Assembly (NCBI GenBank): GCA_002315235.1
Contig: DCGK01000047.1
Location: forward strand, 1,207-15,641
Length of the DNA: 14,435 nt
Origin: Ruminococcus sp. UBA1780
GTDB taxonomy: Bacteria; Bacillota; Clostridia; Oscillospirales; Ruminococcaceae
Direction: 5' to 3'
Shown here: positions 13,312-14,435 of the stretch, piece after piece
Numbering within the stretch: position 1 is the first letter of the stretch
Layout of the letters: each line of letters starts with the position of its first letter
Made by a program: the position numbers and the translations under genes
The notes under the pieces: generated by a model
What the model was told of the DNA's origin: nothing
What the model saw: only the letters and a program-made list of their open reading frames with translations
Database searches by the model: none

Positions 13312-14435
13312 TCAGCTTTCTGCCGCAGAAGCTGTGTCTCCGGTACCGCTCTCTGCTGAACTGCGCATTATTTCAATTACATCCTCAATAAGCTTCTCAG
13401 GCTTCTGATTTTTTTCCAGCTTAACGCTGATATATGGTTTCGCAAGGCTGTTGAACATAACACGCCCCTTATATGCTGCTGAAAGCGCCTTTATCTGCGA
13501 CATTTCAGGTGAGACTGTATAGAACAGAAGATTTCCGTTTCTCTGTGTAATCTCCGTTATTCCAAGCTTTGCAGCCGTATTTCGCAGAAGTGATACACTT
13601 ATCAGACCGAGAATCGCCTTCGGAGGATCGCCGTATCTGTCGATAAATTCATCGATAAGCTCGATACTGTCCTCCTTCGTGGATATAACGGCAATCTTTT
13701 TGTAGGCGTCAATTCGCTGGGCAAGACTCTCGATATAATCCTCCGGAATATGCGCATTTATCTGAATATCAACAACGCAGTCGCTGGCCTTCTCAGGTGT
13801 TTCGCCTCGTTCTTCAGCTATAGCCTCGGAAAGAAGCTTAATATACATGTCATATCCGACGGTCTCGATATGTCCGTGCTGCTTGCCGCTGAGGATACTT
13901 CCGGCTCCTCTGATTTCCAGGTCACGGAGCGCAATTCTGAATCCGCTTCCGAACTGGGTGAACTCTCTCATTGCGTTAAGACGCTTTGTTGCGATTTCGG
14001 TCAGAACCTTGTCACGCTTATATGTAAAGTACGCATATCCTCTCCTGTTGGAGCGTCCTACACGTCCACGAAGCTGGTAAAGCTGAGAAAGTCCGAAGCG
14101 GTCTGAATCCTCGATGATTAGCGTGTTTACATTCGGCACGTCAACGCCTGTCTCGATGATGGTTGTGCAGACGAGGATATCTATCTCATGCTCAACAAGC
14201 TGCTGCCATATATCTGACATTTCCTCCTCGTTCATTCTTCCGTGAGCAACGGCAATTCTTGCTTCAGGAATAAGCTGGTGCAGACGCTCTGCACAGCCGA
14301 GAATAGTCTCAACACGATTGTGGATATAGTAGACCTGTCCGCCTCTGCGAAGCTCTCTCATTATCGCCTGAACAAGCGTTCCCACGTTGTACTCAATAAC
14401 ATAGGTCTGAACAGGATATCTGTCCTGCGGAGGTT
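13312..14435 (-). CDS. mfd: Transcription-repair coupling factor Mfd, C-terminal part (cut by window edge)
   Basis: The last 373 residues of Mfd, an ATP-dependent DNA translocase that removes RNA polymerase stalled at lesions and brings in UvrA. The frame stays open to the right edge; its first visible residues, PPQDRYPVQTYVIEYN, are the conserved region just after the TATPIPRTL helicase motif, so about two thirds of the gene lies outside. Counting from the first visible residue, helicase motifs are at 35-41 (YYIHNRV), 90-99 (TTIIETGVDV) and 117-127 (QLYQLRGRVGR). The C-terminal TRCF (D7) domain spans about 225-320, with RIDAYKKIAV and DRYGDPPKAILGL. That domain separates Mfd from RecG, which shares the motor. 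The extreme C-terminus is a short Ser/Ala/Thr-rich tail. No terminator is seen before the lipoprotein gene 105 bases downstream. The GTG at 14385 is an internal Val codon, not the start. Confidence 0.96.
   Translation of the reverse strand, partial: PPQDRYPVQTYVIEYNVGTLVQAIMRELRRGGQVYYIHNRVETILGCAERLHQLIPEARIAVAHGRMNEEEMSDIWQQLVEHEIDILVCTTIIETGVDVPNVNTLIIEDSDRFGLSQLYQLRGRVGRSNRRGYAYFTYKRDKVLTEIATKRLNAMREFTQFGSGFRIALRDLEIRGAGSILSGKQHGHIETVGYDMYIKLLSEAIAEERGETPEKASDCVVDIQINAHIPEDYIESLAQRIDAYKKIAVISTKEDSIELIDEFIDRYGDPPKAILGLISVSLLRNTAAKLGITEITQRNGNLLFYTVSPEMSQIKALSAAYKGRVMFNSLAKPYISVKLEKNQKPEKLIEDVIEIMRSSAESGTGDTASAAES

Noticed and set aside
13312..14385. A complete 357-residue gene starting at GTG 14385
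   Set aside because: The frame continues upstream to the window edge with conserved Mfd residues (PPQDRYPVQTYVIEYN), so the gene is cut, not short.

Overview
The window looks like chromosomal DNA of a low-to-mid GC, Gram-positive gut Firmicute of the Ruminococcus type. A secreted family-26 mannanase ends in a type I dockerin, which points to a cellulosome-forming species such as the R. flavefaciens group. Supporting signs are AGGAGG-like ribosome binding sites, sigma-A promoters with exact 17-base spacers, and GC-rich hairpin terminators with U-tracts. The genus is an inference from gene content, not a database match. No RNA genes, CRISPR array, phage or insertion sequence were seen.

Layout, left to right. 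(1) 89-2902, minus: a large YfhO-family membrane protein with its own promoter and terminator. (2) 3144-4415, plus: an SPFH (YdjI-like) protein ending in three nearly identical zinc ribbons, also a single-gene unit. (3) 4724-6993, plus: a serC-serA operon that converts 3-phosphoglycerate to phosphoserine. (4) 7168-9099, minus: a dockerin-bearing CBM35-like/GH26 mannanase, convergent with serA across a large shared hairpin, with an operator-like site just downstream of its -10 box. (5) 9305-10905, plus: rnhA followed closely by a cysteine desulfurase. (6) 10995-13206, minus: a lipoprotein followed by a zinc-ribbon/two-helix membrane protein of the YdjG type, started from TTG. Their likely terminator lies inside the 3' end of the convergent cysteine desulfurase gene. 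(7) 13312 to the right edge, minus: the C-terminal third of mfd, cut by the window.

How the genes relate. Most of the window is ordinary housekeeping: serine synthesis, RNase H, sulfur mobilisation and transcription-coupled repair. The less ordinary content is envelope-related: YfhO, the SPFH/zinc-ribbon protein, and the lipoprotein plus zinc-ribbon membrane protein pair. In Bacillus subtilis the SPFH protein YdjI and the membrane protein YdjG belong to one PspA-recruiting envelope-stress module. Here similar proteins lie in separate transcription units about 6.6 kb apart, with no PspA visible, and the YdjG-like gene is paired with an uncharacterised lipoprotein. This is the best candidate for an undescribed system, but the functional link is inferred. 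The mannanase is the one clearly niche-specific gene and appears to be controlled by a LacI/CcpA-type repressor.
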